A DNA stretch of 64,000 nucleotides from Paenibacillaceae bacterium (GTDB lineage: Bacteria; Bacillota; Bacilli; Paenibacillales; Paenibacillaceae): the NCBI GenBank assembly GCA_004134985.1, contig REGQ01000009.1, forward strand, positions 62,001-126,000. The letters run 5' to 3'. The notes under the pieces are model-generated. The model worked only from the letters and a program-made list of their open reading frames with translations, was not told the DNA's origin and ran no database searches. The first letter of the stretch is position 1. Each line of letters begins with the position of its first letter. The translations under genes and the position numbers were made by a program. This document shows positions 23,886 through 33,584 of the stretch, piece by piece.

Positions 23886-24833
23886 TTGCGCCTGGATCAA
23901 ACTGCATTACGTTCTACCATGGCTAGAAAATTGTTTCGACATCGCTACTTGTACCTGATGCTGCTGCCAGCCATCATTTGGGCTGTATTATTCGCCTATG
24001 GCCCCATGGCCGGGTTGTATATGGCATTCGTTGACTATCAGCCTACACTAGGAAATTTCTGGTCATCATTCCTTGGCAGCGAATTTGTTGGTTTCCAGTG
24101 GTTTTCCTATTTTTTTAATGGCGGCGATTTCGTAATCATTATGCGAAACACGCTGGTGTCGAGTGTTCTAACGCTTATGCTTGGTTTTACCATTCCGATC
24201 ATTCTGGCACTTTCGCTTAATGAAGTAGGCAACCAGCCCTTTAAGCGAATTGTGCAAACCGCATCTTACATGCCGTATTTTATATCGTGGGTCATTGCAG
24301 TCAATATTTTCGCAGCATTGCTTTCATCTGACGGGGCAATCAATGAGCTGCTGATGCTGGTTGGCATTACGAAAGAGAGTATTTTATTTTTACAGGAGGG
24401 TAAGTATTTCTGGGGCATTGTCTCTGGAGCGAATACATGGAAGGAAATGGGCTATAATTCAATCATTTATTTGGCAGCGATTTCTTCTATCAATCCGGAA
24501 TTATATGAAGCCGCCAAGGTGGACGGAGCAGGCCGTCTCAGACAAATGACAGCAATTACGCTGCCGTTGCTCAAGCCAACGATTGTCATTCTGCTTATTT
24601 TGTCTATAGGCAACATTCTTAACACCGGTTTTGACCAGTATTATCTGCTTGGAAATTCACTGAACAGGGAATATTCAGATGTTATTGATACCTATTCCTT
24701 CCGGTATGGACTGCAAAATAGCATGTTTTCTTATGCTTCGGCAGTGGGGCTGTTCAAGTCGGTGGTTGCATTCCTGATGGTGCTTGGTGTGAATACTCTC
24801 GCCCGCAGAATGAACAGCAACTCACTATTCTAA
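23886..24833 (+). CDS. Sugar ABC transporter permease, LplB-like
   Basis: About 315 residues with six membrane helices. The EAA loop (YEAAKVDGAGRLRQMTAITL) that docks the ATPase lies about 220-240. YPTL-type N-terminal LYLMLLPAIIWAVLFAYGPM and the GFTIPIILALSLNEV core match the LplB/YtcP-type family of oligosaccharide importers. AAAGAGGTG precedes a TTG at 23886; a GTG at 23877 is also possible. First gene of a permease-permease-GH4-lipoprotein operon. No ATPase gene is present, so a shared MsmX-like ATPase is needed. Confidence 0.9.
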   Translation: MRLDQTALRSTMARKLFRHRYLYLMLLPAIIWAVLFAYGPMAGLYMAFVDYQPTLGNFWSSFLGSEFVGFQWFSYFFNGGDFVIIMRNTLVSSVLTLMLGFTIPIILALSLNEVGNQPFKRIVQTASYMPYFISWVIAVNIFAALLSSDGAINELLMLVGITKESILFLQEGKYFWGIVSGANTWKEMGYNSIIYLAAISSINPELYEAAKVDGAGRLRQMTAITLPLLKPTIVILLILSIGNILNTGFDQYYLLGNSLNREYSDVIDTYSFRYGLQNSMFSYASAVGLFKSVVAFLMVLGVNTLARRMNSNSLF

Positions 24834-24849
24834 GCAAAGGAGTCCGGTT

Positions 24850-25737
24850 ATGAAACGACAAGGCCTACTGTTAAATTGGACAGGAAACATCCTATTGTAT
24901 GGATTTCTTGGCATTATATTTGTTGTCACATTTTTTCCCTTTTGGCAAATTTTCATCCTTTCTATTAATGACGGAACGGATTCACTGCGCGGTGGGTTGA
25001 TGCTGTGGCCAAGAGAGCTCAATTTTGAAAGCTACGCAACTGTGTTTTCCAATGCTGAGATACGATCCGCGATCAAAATTACAGTTATCCGAACGATCAT
25101 TGGTGTGCCGCTTACCGTAATTTGCATTGCAATGCTGGCTTATGTACTGAGCAAACGAACGCTGATAGGCAATCGGTTTTTCAATCTGTTTTTCATCTTT
25201 ACCATGTATTTCAGCGGCGGGTTGATCCCGACGTATATGGTGATCAAATCATTGGGTATGATCGATAATTTTCTGGTGTTTATCTTGCCGGGGCTGATCA
25301 ACATCTTCTGGATGATTCTTGTGCGAACGTATATGGAGCAATTGCCGAAGGAACTGGAAGAGTCGGCTGAAATCGACGGCGCCAGCGACCTGCGTATTTT
25401 TTTTCAAGTAATATTGCCGGTCTGCGTACCGGTACTAGCGACGATATCACTGTTTGCCGCCATTTTTCACTGGAATGCCTGGTATGATTCCTACATTTAT
25501 ACGTACAAGCCGGAGTTGAAGACGCTGCAGGCCGTACTGGTCAAAATATTAAATCAATACCAAACCGGCGACATGCTGTCTCAGGCACAGGCAAACATAA
25601 ACAAAAGGATTCCAGTGACAAGTGAAAGCATCCGCATGACAGTGACGATGGTTGCAACCTTGCCAATTATTATCGTGTACCCGTTCCTGCAGCGCTATTT
25701 TCTCAAGGGAATGCTGCTTGGAGCTGTCAAAAACTAA
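24850..25737 (+). CDS. Sugar ABC transporter permease, LplC-like
   Basis: A 295-residue permease of the YtcP/LplC type, six helices. NDGTDSLRGGLMLWPRELNF after the first helix is characteristic of this group. The EAA loop is ELEESAEIDGASDLRIFFQV. AAAGGAGT lies 9 bp before the ATG, 16 bp after the stop of the previous permease. It forms the membrane channel with that protein. Confidence 0.93.
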   Translation: MKRQGLLLNWTGNILLYGFLGIIFVVTFFPFWQIFILSINDGTDSLRGGLMLWPRELNFESYATVFSNAEIRSAIKITVIRTIIGVPLTVICIAMLAYVLSKRTLIGNRFFNLFFIFTMYFSGGLIPTYMVIKSLGMIDNFLVFILPGLINIFWMILVRTYMEQLPKELEESAEIDGASDLRIFFQVILPVCVPVLATISLFAAIFHWNAWYDSYIYTYKPELKTLQAVLVKILNQYQTGDMLSQAQANINKRIPVTSESIRMTVTMVATLPIIIVYPFLQRYFLKGMLLGAVKN

Positions 25738-25763
25738 AATTCAGGGAAAAGGGAGTTTTATTC

Positions 25764-27056
25764 ATGATTAAAATTACATTTGTTGGTGCGGGAAGTACAA
25801 TATTCGCTAAAAATATTTTGGGGGACTGCATGCGCACGCCTGCACTTGCTAATGCACATATGGCACTTTACGATATCAATTCGGAGCGGCTTAATCAATC
25901 GGAAAAAATGCTGAACAAGCTCAATCAAAATTTGGGTGGGCACGCGACTATTAAATCCTATACTGATCGCAAAGAGGCGCTGCGTGGGGCAAATTATGTG
26001 ATCAACGCCATTGCGGTTGGCGAATTGGTTCCGACCATAATGTCAGATTTTGAGATTCCCGAAAAATATGGTCTGTATCAAACGGTAGGCGACACGCTCG
26101 GGATGGGCGGGCTGTTTCGCGGACTGCGCACGATTCCGGTTATGCTCGACATGGCTCGCGAAATGGAAGAGGTATGTCCAGACGCCTGGCTGCTTAATTA
26201 CACGAATCCGATGGCGATCGTTACAGGAGCGATGCTGCAGGCTACCGGGGTGAAAACAGTGGGCTTATGCCACAGCGTCCAAACCTGTGCGAAGGAATTG
26301 CTGGAAGGGCTGGGGATGGCGCATGACAATGTGAATTGGAAAATTGCCGGAATCAATCATCAGGCCTGGCTTTTGGAAATCAAGCGCGACGGACTCGACT
26401 TGTATCCGGAAATTCGCCAAAAAGCGGCTGCTCGTACTGAACCGCATTTTGATAGAGTGAGATATGAATACATGCAGCGGATCGGCTATTTTGTAACAGA
26501 ATCCAGCTCACATGGTTCCGAATATGTGCCATACTATCTCAAGCGGCAATACCCGGAGTTGAAAGATCAATTCATGCTGTCAACAGACGGTTATAAAAAT
26601 TGGGGCAGCAGCAAAATTGAATATTGGAACGAAGTCAGCAGCATGATTGAAAGTACCGGGCTGACGCATGAACGTTCCCATGAGTATGCTTCTTACATTA
26701 TGGAAGCGATTGAGACGAACCAGCCATTCGAAATCGCTGGCAACGTATTGAATACAGGTGGCTTAATTAGCAATTTACCGCATAATGCTTGTGTGGAAGT
26801 ACCTTGCATGGTCAATGCCAACGGCATTCTGCCAACCAGATTCGGGGCGCTCCCGCCGCAATGCGCTGCGCTTAACCAAACGAATATCAATATGCAGCAG
26901 TTGACCATTGAAGCGGCCTTGACGGGCAAGCGCGAGCATGTGTACCATGCAGCGATGCTGGACCCGCACACCTCTTCGGAATTGTCGATTGATGATATTG
27001 TGGCTCTATGTGATGAAATGCTCGAAGCCAATCAAGATTTCCTATCGTTCAAATAA
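25764..27056 (+). CDS. GH4 alpha-galactosidase (MelA-type), operon copy
   Basis: A 430-residue paralog of the GH4 enzyme at 11186. GAGSTIFAKN is the NAD loop. Cys169 in GLCHSVQT and His199 in GINHQAW are the metal ligands. The CHSV motif points to alpha-galactoside cleavage, although the operon layout matches the Bacillus lplABCD genes, whose GH4 (LplD) is an alpha-galacturonidase with CHEV. It would act on sugar brought in by the flanking permeases. AAAGGGAG lies before the ATG and it follows the permease by 26 bp. Substrate specificity is the main uncertainty. Confidence 0.92.
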   Translation: MIKITFVGAGSTIFAKNILGDCMRTPALANAHMALYDINSERLNQSEKMLNKLNQNLGGHATIKSYTDRKEALRGANYVINAIAVGELVPTIMSDFEIPEKYGLYQTVGDTLGMGGLFRGLRTIPVMLDMAREMEEVCPDAWLLNYTNPMAIVTGAMLQATGVKTVGLCHSVQTCAKELLEGLGMAHDNVNWKIAGINHQAWLLEIKRDGLDLYPEIRQKAAARTEPHFDRVRYEYMQRIGYFVTESSSHGSEYVPYYLKRQYPELKDQFMLSTDGYKNWGSSKIEYWNEVSSMIESTGLTHERSHEYASYIMEAIETNQPFEIAGNVLNTGGLISNLPHNACVEVPCMVNANGILPTRFGALPPQCAALNQTNINMQQLTIEAALTGKREHVYHAAMLDPHTSSELSIDDIVALCDEMLEANQDFLSFK

Positions 27057-27081
27057 CAACAAACAAGAGGAGGGTTACAGC

Positions 27082-28695
27082 ATGGTAAAAGGCAAGAAAT
27101 ATGGCATTTTAATTATGATATCAGCGCTGCTTATTGTACTTGCAGCAGCTTGTTCCAGCAAGACGGATAATGCTGCACAATCACCTGCACCGTGGGGAGA
27201 GCAAGGAACAGTTGATAAGCCTATTACATTAACTTTTTTTGATAAAAATACAGGCGATTTGTTTACTAACCCGGTCGCGATGGAAATCACCAAGCGGACA
27301 GGCATTACTTTGGAAATACAGCAGCCTACCGGAGATCCTGAGGAAAAGCTGAATTTGATGCTAACGAGCAATTCATTGCCAGACATCGTATTGATGGATC
27401 GCAACAGCGATATTGTCAACAAATATATTGCAGCCAATGCGATTATTCCTTTAAATGATTTGATTGACGAGTACGGGCCCAATATTAAGGAAATGTATGG
27501 TGATGTGCTGACTAAGAGCCGTCACACAGACGGTAGCAATTACTATCTGAACAACTGGTATGGCATGGATACTGACCCGCTATGGAGCTTTAATATGCGG
27601 GCAGATATTTTAAAGGAATTCGGCTATGCGGACAAGCTTGAAAATGGTGACAGCTTCACACAAGAGGAGTTTATTGATCTATTGCGTCAATTCAAGGCGA
27701 AATATCCGGAAGTGGATGGCAAGCCCTCCATTCCACTTACATTCCATGCCGATCAGTCGACAGTTATTATGGAAACCTTCAGAGGAATGTATGGTATGAA
27801 AACGTATTATGAGCAGGATGGAAACATTGCGCTTGATGTTAAACACCCTCGTTATAAGGAAATGATGAGCTTTATTAATGATTTGCAGATCGAAGGTTTG
27901 CTGGACAAGGAATGGGCGATTAACAAAGAACAAATCTATGAGCAGAAAGCTTCCAGCAATCGTGTATTTGTGGTGGGCGGATTCGAACCGATCGAGCCCA
28001 ATCGTCTGCTTAGGGAACAGCACGGTGAGGATACCGATAAACAATACATGGCTTTCAAAGTGACAGCTCCAGGTATCGATCCTGCCCAAACGACGTATGG
28101 ACCGCGCAGTTCGCTGGGATGGGATGCTATAGCGATCACAACAGCCAACAAACATCCGGAGGAAACGATGAAATTGATGGACTTTCTTGCGAGTGAGGAA
28201 GGCCAGTATTTACTGCTGTGGGGCGTTGAGAACGAGCATTGGGATCTTGTAGACGGCAAGCATGTACCTCGACCTGAGGTGCTTCAAGGCTTCAAGGACA
28301 ATTGGGGTGAATATTCGAAGCGAACGGGCATTCGCAAATGGGTTTGGTTTGTCAATAATGGCAGTGGTTCAGATGGAACACCATACGACCTGGTTGCCAA
28401 ATACGAGCGCAACAAATACAATGAGCATGCGATCAAGAGTATGAAGGATTCAAACTGGGATACGGCTATCTATAATAATCTCGGGCCAGCAGGCGGTACA
28501 CCAGATGCGTTGACGGAGCAAAAGCTGAAAGATTTGACCAGCCAAGGCTTCACCAAGTTGGCCTATGCAGAAACGAAAGACGAGTTTGAACAATTGCATA
28601 CTAAGCTGCTTAGCGATCTGGAAGCAAATAAAGTTGCTCAAATTGAACAGCTTTATACCGAAAACTACAAGAAGCGTCTGGAACTGTGGAAATAG
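27082..28695 (+). CDS. Sugar-binding lipoprotein of ABC importer, LplA-like
   Basis: A 537-residue extracellular solute-binding protein. The signal peptide ends in the lipobox LAAAC with Cys24 lipidated. The DPEEKLNLMLTSNSLPDIV stretch and the length match the LplA/YtcQ family for large oligosaccharides. The ATG at 27082 has GAGGAGGG 8 bp before it; the longer frame overlaps the GH4 gene and is rejected. It is the last gene of the operon and follows the GH4 by 25 bp. A terminator comes next. Confidence 0.93.
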   Translation: MVKGKKYGILIMISALLIVLAAACSSKTDNAAQSPAPWGEQGTVDKPITLTFFDKNTGDLFTNPVAMEITKRTGITLEIQQPTGDPEEKLNLMLTSNSLPDIVLMDRNSDIVNKYIAANAIIPLNDLIDEYGPNIKEMYGDVLTKSRHTDGSNYYLNNWYGMDTDPLWSFNMRADILKEFGYADKLENGDSFTQEEFIDLLRQFKAKYPEVDGKPSIPLTFHADQSTVIMETFRGMYGMKTYYEQDGNIALDVKHPRYKEMMSFINDLQIEGLLDKEWAINKEQIYEQKASSNRVFVVGGFEPIEPNRLLREQHGEDTDKQYMAFKVTAPGIDPAQTTYGPRSSLGWDAIAITTANKHPEETMKLMDFLASEEGQYLLLWGVENEHWDLVDGKHVPRPEVLQGFKDNWGEYSKRTGIRKWVWFVNNGSGSDGTPYDLVAKYERNKYNEHAIKSMKDSNWDTAIYNNLGPAGGTPDALTEQKLKDLTSQGFTKLAYAETKDEFEQLHTKLLSDLEANKVAQIEQLYTENYKKRLELWK

Positions 28696-28726
28696 CTTGA
28701 TTTTCATTTCCGTTCCTGCAGCAAGT

Positions 28727-28780
28727 GATCAAAAAAACGGTCCTCAGAGCATCTGATGCTTGGGGAGCGTTTTTTGATCT
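28727..28780. terminator. Bidirectional terminator ending the GH4 importer operon
   Basis: GATCAAAAAAACG (28727) pairs with CGTTTTTTGATC (28768), with an inner AGCATC/GATGCT pairing. The T-run ends the operon. The rest of the gap to hemE (28781-29053) shows no gene; a short minus frame there is not convincing. Confidence 0.8.
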
Positions 28781-29053
28781 TCGGCAGCAGAATGCCCGGC
28801 ATCCTTGGTGAATTCGGCTTCGAGCATAAGCAGCAGCGGATTTTTGATATAGCGCGATAGTTCGTGCTGATGTAAAATAACCAGACAAGATCAACAATTT
28901 CAATGCGCCGATAGTTTTGTCTGCAGACAGCCGGGAACGATTGTGAGCTTTTGTCATACTATTGTCATACTAGTCTTTGAATGGCAGTTGTTAGCTAATA
29001 ACAAAAAGGGCATAATGGTAACGAAGGGAATACAAGAGAAATGGGGAAAGCGA

Positions 29054-30130
29054 ATGAGCTACAACGACTGCTTCATTCGAGCCTGCCGGAAGGAAAGTGT
29101 TGACCACGTACCTGTGTGGTACATGAGGCAAGCAGGCCGGTACGATCCTGAATATCGCAAAATCAAAGAGAAATATTCGCTGCTGGAAATATGCAAACAG
29201 CCGGAACTGGCCGCTGAGGTGACGTTGATGCCTGTTCGGAAACTGGGCGTTGACGCGGCGATTTTATATTCGGATATTATGAATCCGGTCGCTTCGCTGG
29301 GCATCGATTTTGATATTGTTCAAAATGTTGGTCCAGTGATCCATAATCCGATTCGGTCAGCAGCCGATATTGCACGGTTGAAGCCGATTGATGTGGAAGG
29401 CGATCTGTCGCATATTCTTGAAACGATCCGCATACTGGACCGGGAGCTGGCGGATTCGGTGCCGCTCATTACTTTTGCAGGCGCGCCGTTTACAATTGCA
29501 AGCTACTTGATTGAAGGACGGCCCTCAAGAAATTATTTGCGGACAAAAGAAATGATGTATAGCGAGCCTGCGCTGTGGCATCAATTGATGGATAAGCTGG
29601 GCGACATGGTGATCACTTACCTGCGGGCTCATATGCAAGCAGGCGGCAAAGCGCTGCAATTGTTCGACAGTTGGGTTGGCGCATTGGCGCCGGAAGATTT
29701 CAGAACTTATGTGCTGCCGACAATCGAACGGATTTTCGATGAACTGTCCGACTTGCCGCAGCCTAAAATATATTTTCCAGGCGTCGGCTCGGGAGAACTG
29801 CTGCCTGAGCTTGCATCCCTTAAAACCGATGTGATCGGTCTTGATTGGCGTGTATCGATTGCCGAAGGAAGAAGGCGTGTTGGAGATAAGTTTGCTGTTC
29901 AGGGCAATTTGGACCCGCTTGTGCTGACTGGACCGATGGATGTCATTCAAGAGAAAGCGCGGGGCATTATCGATAGCGGGCTGGAAAAGCCGGGATTTGT
30001 ATTTAATCTTGGGCATGGCCTGTTCCCGGAAGCTTCGCTTGATAAGCTGCGGGAATTGACTGCTTTTATCCATGATTATTCTGCAGCTGCCATTCGGGTT
30101 CAAAAGAAGGAGGCTGGCAGCAATGTCTGA
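29054..30130 (+). CDS. hemE: Uroporphyrinogen decarboxylase
   Basis: A 358-residue cytoplasmic enzyme that removes the four acetate carboxyls of uroporphyrinogen III to give coproporphyrinogen III. The substrate-binding signature VWYMRQAGRY, FAGAPFTIASYLIEG, and FNLGHGL are present. The ATG at 29054 follows GGGGAAAG; an in-frame ATG at 29015 with AAAAAGGG in front is an alternative. The last 8 bp overlap hemH, so hemE-hemH-hemY form one operon for the coproporphyrin-dependent heme branch of Gram-positives. Confidence 0.96.
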   Translation: MSYNDCFIRACRKESVDHVPVWYMRQAGRYDPEYRKIKEKYSLLEICKQPELAAEVTLMPVRKLGVDAAILYSDIMNPVASLGIDFDIVQNVGPVIHNPIRSAADIARLKPIDVEGDLSHILETIRILDRELADSVPLITFAGAPFTIASYLIEGRPSRNYLRTKEMMYSEPALWHQLMDKLGDMVITYLRAHMQAGGKALQLFDSWVGALAPEDFRTYVLPTIERIFDELSDLPQPKIYFPGVGSGELLPELASLKTDVIGLDWRVSIAEGRRRVGDKFAVQGNLDPLVLTGPMDVIQEKARGIIDSGLEKPGFVFNLGHGLFPEASLDKLRELTAFIHDYSAAAIRVQKKEAGSNV

Positions 30131-31058
30131 TAAGCGGATTGGTGTTCTGGTCATGTCTTATGGCACGCCGGCAAGCATGACTGAAATTGAATCCTACTAC
30201 ACGCATATCAGGCGGGGAAACAAGCCGACACCGGAGCAGCTTGCAGATTTGACCGGGCGTTATGAAGCGATTGTCGGGGGTGTTTTCCCGCTGCGGGAAA
30301 ATACGGATAATCAAGTGCGCGGACTGCAAGAGACATTGGACCGTCTAGCGCCTGGCAAGTATATTTGCCGTCAAGGACTCAAGCATGCAAGTCCCTACAT
30401 TGAGGACGGCATCAGAGAGCTTTCGGAACTTGGGGTAGAACGTGCCGTCGGCATCGTCCTGGCACCTCACTACTCGATTATGAGTGTAGGCTCGTACATT
30501 GATCGGGCGGAAAAGGCGGCTGCATTGCACAACCTGCCACTTCGCTGCGTGAAGGAATATCATCTTCACCCGAAATTGCTTCGCGCGCTGACCGACCGCA
30601 TTCGCCGGGGACTGGACAAATTCGGCAGCGATACCGAGGTCGCAGACATTCGCGTATTGTTCAGTGCGCACAGCTTGCCTGAGCGAATTGTAGAGATGAA
30701 CGATCCTTATCCACAGCAGCTGCTTGCCACCTCAGCGGCGGTCGCAGATGCGGCGGGAGTGAGCGAGTGGCAGTTTACCTGGCAGAGCGCAGGTCGGACC
30801 AGAGAGCCATGGCTTGGTCCGGATATTCTGGATACGATCAACATGCTGGCCAAAGAAGGCGTGAAGAACATACTGGCTGCGCCAATCGGGTTCGTATCCG
30901 ACCATCTGGAAGTCATGTATGATCTGGATATTGAAGCGAAGAACGCTGCCGGGTTGCTCGGAATTCAGCTGGAACGGATGGAGATGCTGAACACGGACCC
31001 GCTGTATATGGAGACATTGGCGGAATCTGTATTGGGCATTGATCAGAAAGGCGAGTGA
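30123..31058 (+). CDS. hemH: Coproporphyrin/protoporphyrin ferrochelatase
   Basis: A 311-residue enzyme that inserts Fe2+ into a porphyrin. It has VLVMSYGTPASMTEIESYYT, the catalytic-region FSAHSLPERIV with His183, and the GFVSDHLEVMYDLD motif with Glu263, matching the Bacillus positions. It starts inside hemE (AAGGAGG before ATG 30123) and overlaps hemY by 4 bp. Confidence 0.95.
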   Translation: MSDKRIGVLVMSYGTPASMTEIESYYTHIRRGNKPTPEQLADLTGRYEAIVGGVFPLRENTDNQVRGLQETLDRLAPGKYICRQGLKHASPYIEDGIRELSELGVERAVGIVLAPHYSIMSVGSYIDRAEKAAALHNLPLRCVKEYHLHPKLLRALTDRIRRGLDKFGSDTEVADIRVLFSAHSLPERIVEMNDPYPQQLLATSAAVADAAGVSEWQFTWQSAGRTREPWLGPDILDTINMLAKEGVKNILAAPIGFVSDHLEVMYDLDIEAKNAAGLLGIQLERMEMLNTDPLYMETLAESVLGIDQKGE

Positions 31059-32530
31059 ATGAAATGCGGAGCAATAGTCATTGCAGTCAAATTGTCATTA
31101 TTGGCGGAGGGCTCAGCGGCTTGAGCTCCGCTTTTTATTTGGACAAGCTGGCGAAAGAGCAGGGGCGAGAAATAAAGATTACGCTTATTGAAGCGGAGGA
31201 CAAGCTTGGCGGGAAGATAGATACGTTGAAACGGGACGGATTCGTCATTGAGAAAGGTCCGGATTCTTTCCTGGCCCGCAAACTGCCAATGTTAACACTT
31301 GCCCAGGAATTAGGTCTGGAGAGTGAGTTAACGCATACCAACCCCGCTGCCAAAAAAACCTATATTCTTCATCAAGGCAAGCTGCATCCGATGCCCCCTG
31401 GCCTGGTGCTAGGCATTCCGACGGAAATTGCGCCGTTTGCTGTGAGCAGCATGCTGACGGTAAGCGGCAAGCTGCGGGCGCTGCTGGATATGGTGCTGCC
31501 AAGCCGGGCAGGCACAGAAGACGAGTCCATCGGGGAATTTCTTGAGCGACGGGTCGGCACAGAAGTTATGGAGCGGATTGCGGAACCGCTGCTTGCCGGA
31601 ATTTATGCGGGAGAGCTGCGCAAGCTCAGCTTGCGGGCAACATTTCCGCAGTTTCGCGAGGCAGAGGTCAAACATGGCAGCTTGATTCGCGGTATGCGCG
31701 CGAATAAACGGGCCGGCGCAGCGGCACAGAACGCGCTGCCTGCACTGGCGAAGAAGAGCGTATTTATGACCTTTAAAGGCGGACTGTCCACCGTTATTAG
31801 CGCGCTGGACCGCGCCCTTCCCGAAATGGACAGGATGCTGGGAACCAAAGTGAGCGCGATCCATAAGCGGGATGCCGCGGCGGCAGACCATGGACGGGAT
31901 GATTCGCAGCCGGCCTATATCGTGGAGACGGAGCAAGGCGAGAAACTCGCTGCCGATGCGGTTATTGTTACAACACCGGTCTTTCAGACGGCCGGGCTTC
32001 TGAAGCCCCATATGGATGTATCGGAGCTTGAGGGCATTAACTATGTATCGGTTGCGAATGTCGTGCTCGCTTTCCGCAAACAGGACATCGCGCAGCCATT
32101 TGATGGGTCGGGCTTTGTCGTTCCGCGCACAGAGGGCAGACAAATTACTGCCTGCACTTGGACATCAGCCAAGTGGCTGCATACGAGCCCGGAAGATTAT
32201 GTGCTGCTGCGCTGCTATGTTGGCCGTTCAGGCGATGAGGCGGGGGTTGAATTGCCTGATGATCAGCTTGCGGCTAATGTGCGCCATGATCTTCGTGAAA
32301 TTTTGGGAATTACGGCTCAGCCGGAATTCGTGGAAATAACGAGATTGCGGCGTTCGATGCCGCAGTATCCGGTAGGCCATGTTGAAAATATGGCGAAACT
32401 CCGCCGCCGCGCCGCCGAGCAATTGCCGGGGGTATGGATGACCGGAGCGGCATTCGACGGCGTTGGCCTGCCCGATTGCGTGCGCCAAGGCAAGGAACTG
32501 GCTTCGCAGGTAGCTGCGGCTCTGACATAG
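31055..32530 (+). CDS. hemY: Coproporphyrinogen III / protoporphyrinogen oxidase
   Basis: A 491-residue FAD enzyme. IVIIGGGLSGLSSAFYL is the FAD-binding motif and DKLGGKIDTL follows. GPDSFLARKLP is the substrate-binding stretch. In Gram-positive bacteria this enzyme oxidises coproporphyrinogen III. The GTG start at 31055 overlaps the hemH stop (GTGA); an ATG at 31064 is the other option. It is last in the heme operon. A long region of repeats follows the stop codon. Confidence 0.92.
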   Translation: MNEMRSNSHCSQIVIIGGGLSGLSSAFYLDKLAKEQGREIKITLIEAEDKLGGKIDTLKRDGFVIEKGPDSFLARKLPMLTLAQELGLESELTHTNPAAKKTYILHQGKLHPMPPGLVLGIPTEIAPFAVSSMLTVSGKLRALLDMVLPSRAGTEDESIGEFLERRVGTEVMERIAEPLLAGIYAGELRKLSLRATFPQFREAEVKHGSLIRGMRANKRAGAAAQNALPALAKKSVFMTFKGGLSTVISALDRALPEMDRMLGTKVSAIHKRDAAAADHGRDDSQPAYIVETEQGEKLAADAVIVTTPVFQTAGLLKPHMDVSELEGINYVSVANVVLAFRKQDIAQPFDGSGFVVPRTEGRQITACTWTSAKWLHTSPEDYVLLRCYVGRSGDEAGVELPDDQLAANVRHDLREILGITAQPEFVEITRLRRSMPQYPVGHVENMAKLRRRAAEQLPGVWMTGAAFDGVGLPDCVRQGKELASQVAAALT

Positions 32531-32567
32531 GCGAGGGGACCGAGCGGTCGACCGACCGTCGTGCATG

Positions 32568-33070
32568 GAGCGAAAGCACCGAGGGTGAGTGGAATGCTAA
32601 TAGGGGAGCCCCGAGGGCGGGTGGAAGCTAATAGCGAGCACCGCGGATGAGAGGAAAGCTAATAGCAAGCCCCGAGGGCGAGTAGAAAGCTAATAGCGAG
32701 CATTGAGGGTGAGTGGAATGCTATAGGGAGCCCCGCGGGTGAGTGGAAAGCTTAATAGCGAGCATCGAGGGCGGGTGGAATGCTAATAGCAAGCCCCGAG
32801 GGCGAGAGGAAGCTAGCATCGAGCGCGAGTGGAATTCTAACGCTGATGAGCGGCGCTATTTGGGGAAATCCGACCCCATAATTATTGTAAGGAAACTGAG
32901 CCACCTTATTTCTAGAAAATCGCCCGATTTTAGCCGTCCATGGGCGGAATAAGCGCTGTGACAAGCGTTAGAGTTGCAAAAGGGTCTTTTGAGGCCATTT
33001 AAGCGCTGTGGCAAGCGTTAGCGCAGATACCCACGAATACGCTCGAAATAGAAAGCACCTTAACAAAGGG
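32568..33070 (+). repeat. Inverted repeat, left arm (tandem part plus unique core)
   Basis: From about 32568 to 32830 there are tandem, degenerate units with the core GTGGAATGCTAATAGCGAGC and CCGAGGGCGAG. A single-copy part follows (32837-33070). This whole segment matches the opposite strand of 51733-52307. Over 32837-32972 versus 51833-51968 I count 8 mismatches in 136 bp. Both inner ends stop at the same AACAAAGGGA. Small frames inside it (32743-32952) are probably not genes. Confidence 0.85.
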
Positions 33071-33168
33071 AACTTGCTGGATCGCCACCACCAGTAATGC
33101 ACCAGATGAACTTACCGGATCGCCACCACCAGCAATGCCGCCAGATGAACTTACCGGATCGCCATTGA
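33071..33168 (+). repeat. Tandem 38-39 bp repeat
   Basis: Three units start at 33071, 33109 and 33148 with AACTTRCYGGATCGCCACCA as core. It sits right inside the left arm of the long inverted repeat. Confidence 0.7.
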
Positions 33169-33380
33169 GATGATGTCAAGCGGCTGTCACTCAGGTAATC
33201 CGAGCCGTTCGCTGCCATACTGGAGTGACCCTGTTACCTCACTTTCTTGTATTTGGCAGGGCTTAAAATCCCATAGTGGGGCGATACGTGTTGGCAGTCG
33301 ACCACTACAACCATATCGAATGACGGATGTTTTCTCTATTTTTATCCTCGTTCTAGACGCGCTATGACTCAAATGACAAA
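33169..33380. other. Intergenic stretch with a shared 19-mer
   Basis: No gene. GCGATACGTRTTGGCAGTC at 33281-33299 recurs at 51516-51534 on the same strand. Both copies precede stand-alone terminators. Confidence 0.5.
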
Positions 33381-33430
33381 AGGCTCGCAAATGTCCTTGC
33401 TGGAGGATGTTTGCGAGTCTGTTTATTTTT
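33381..33430 (+). terminator. Stand-alone intrinsic terminator
   Basis: AGGCTCGCAAATGTCC pairs with GGATGTTTGCGAGTCT, followed by GTTTATTTTT. The nearest upstream gene ends 850 bp away, so this may end a small transcript. Confidence 0.75.
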
Positions 33431-33584
33431 GGAACAATAGAATTCAAGATTCAGCGCTTCAACTTTGCATGAGTGTAATTCCTCTCGCTCGTATTAACTG
33501 CTATAATAGGAAAAGTGCGATTGTAAGGTTATTCATATCCTTACATAAATTTTTCCCTATTTAATATCAGAGGAGCATTTAATA

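Noticed and set aside
32743-32952. Small frames in both arms of the inverted repeat (also 51862-52074) with similar peptides
   Set aside because: The similarity follows from DNA repeat identity; the units vary in length and shift frame, and no ribosome binding sites are present.
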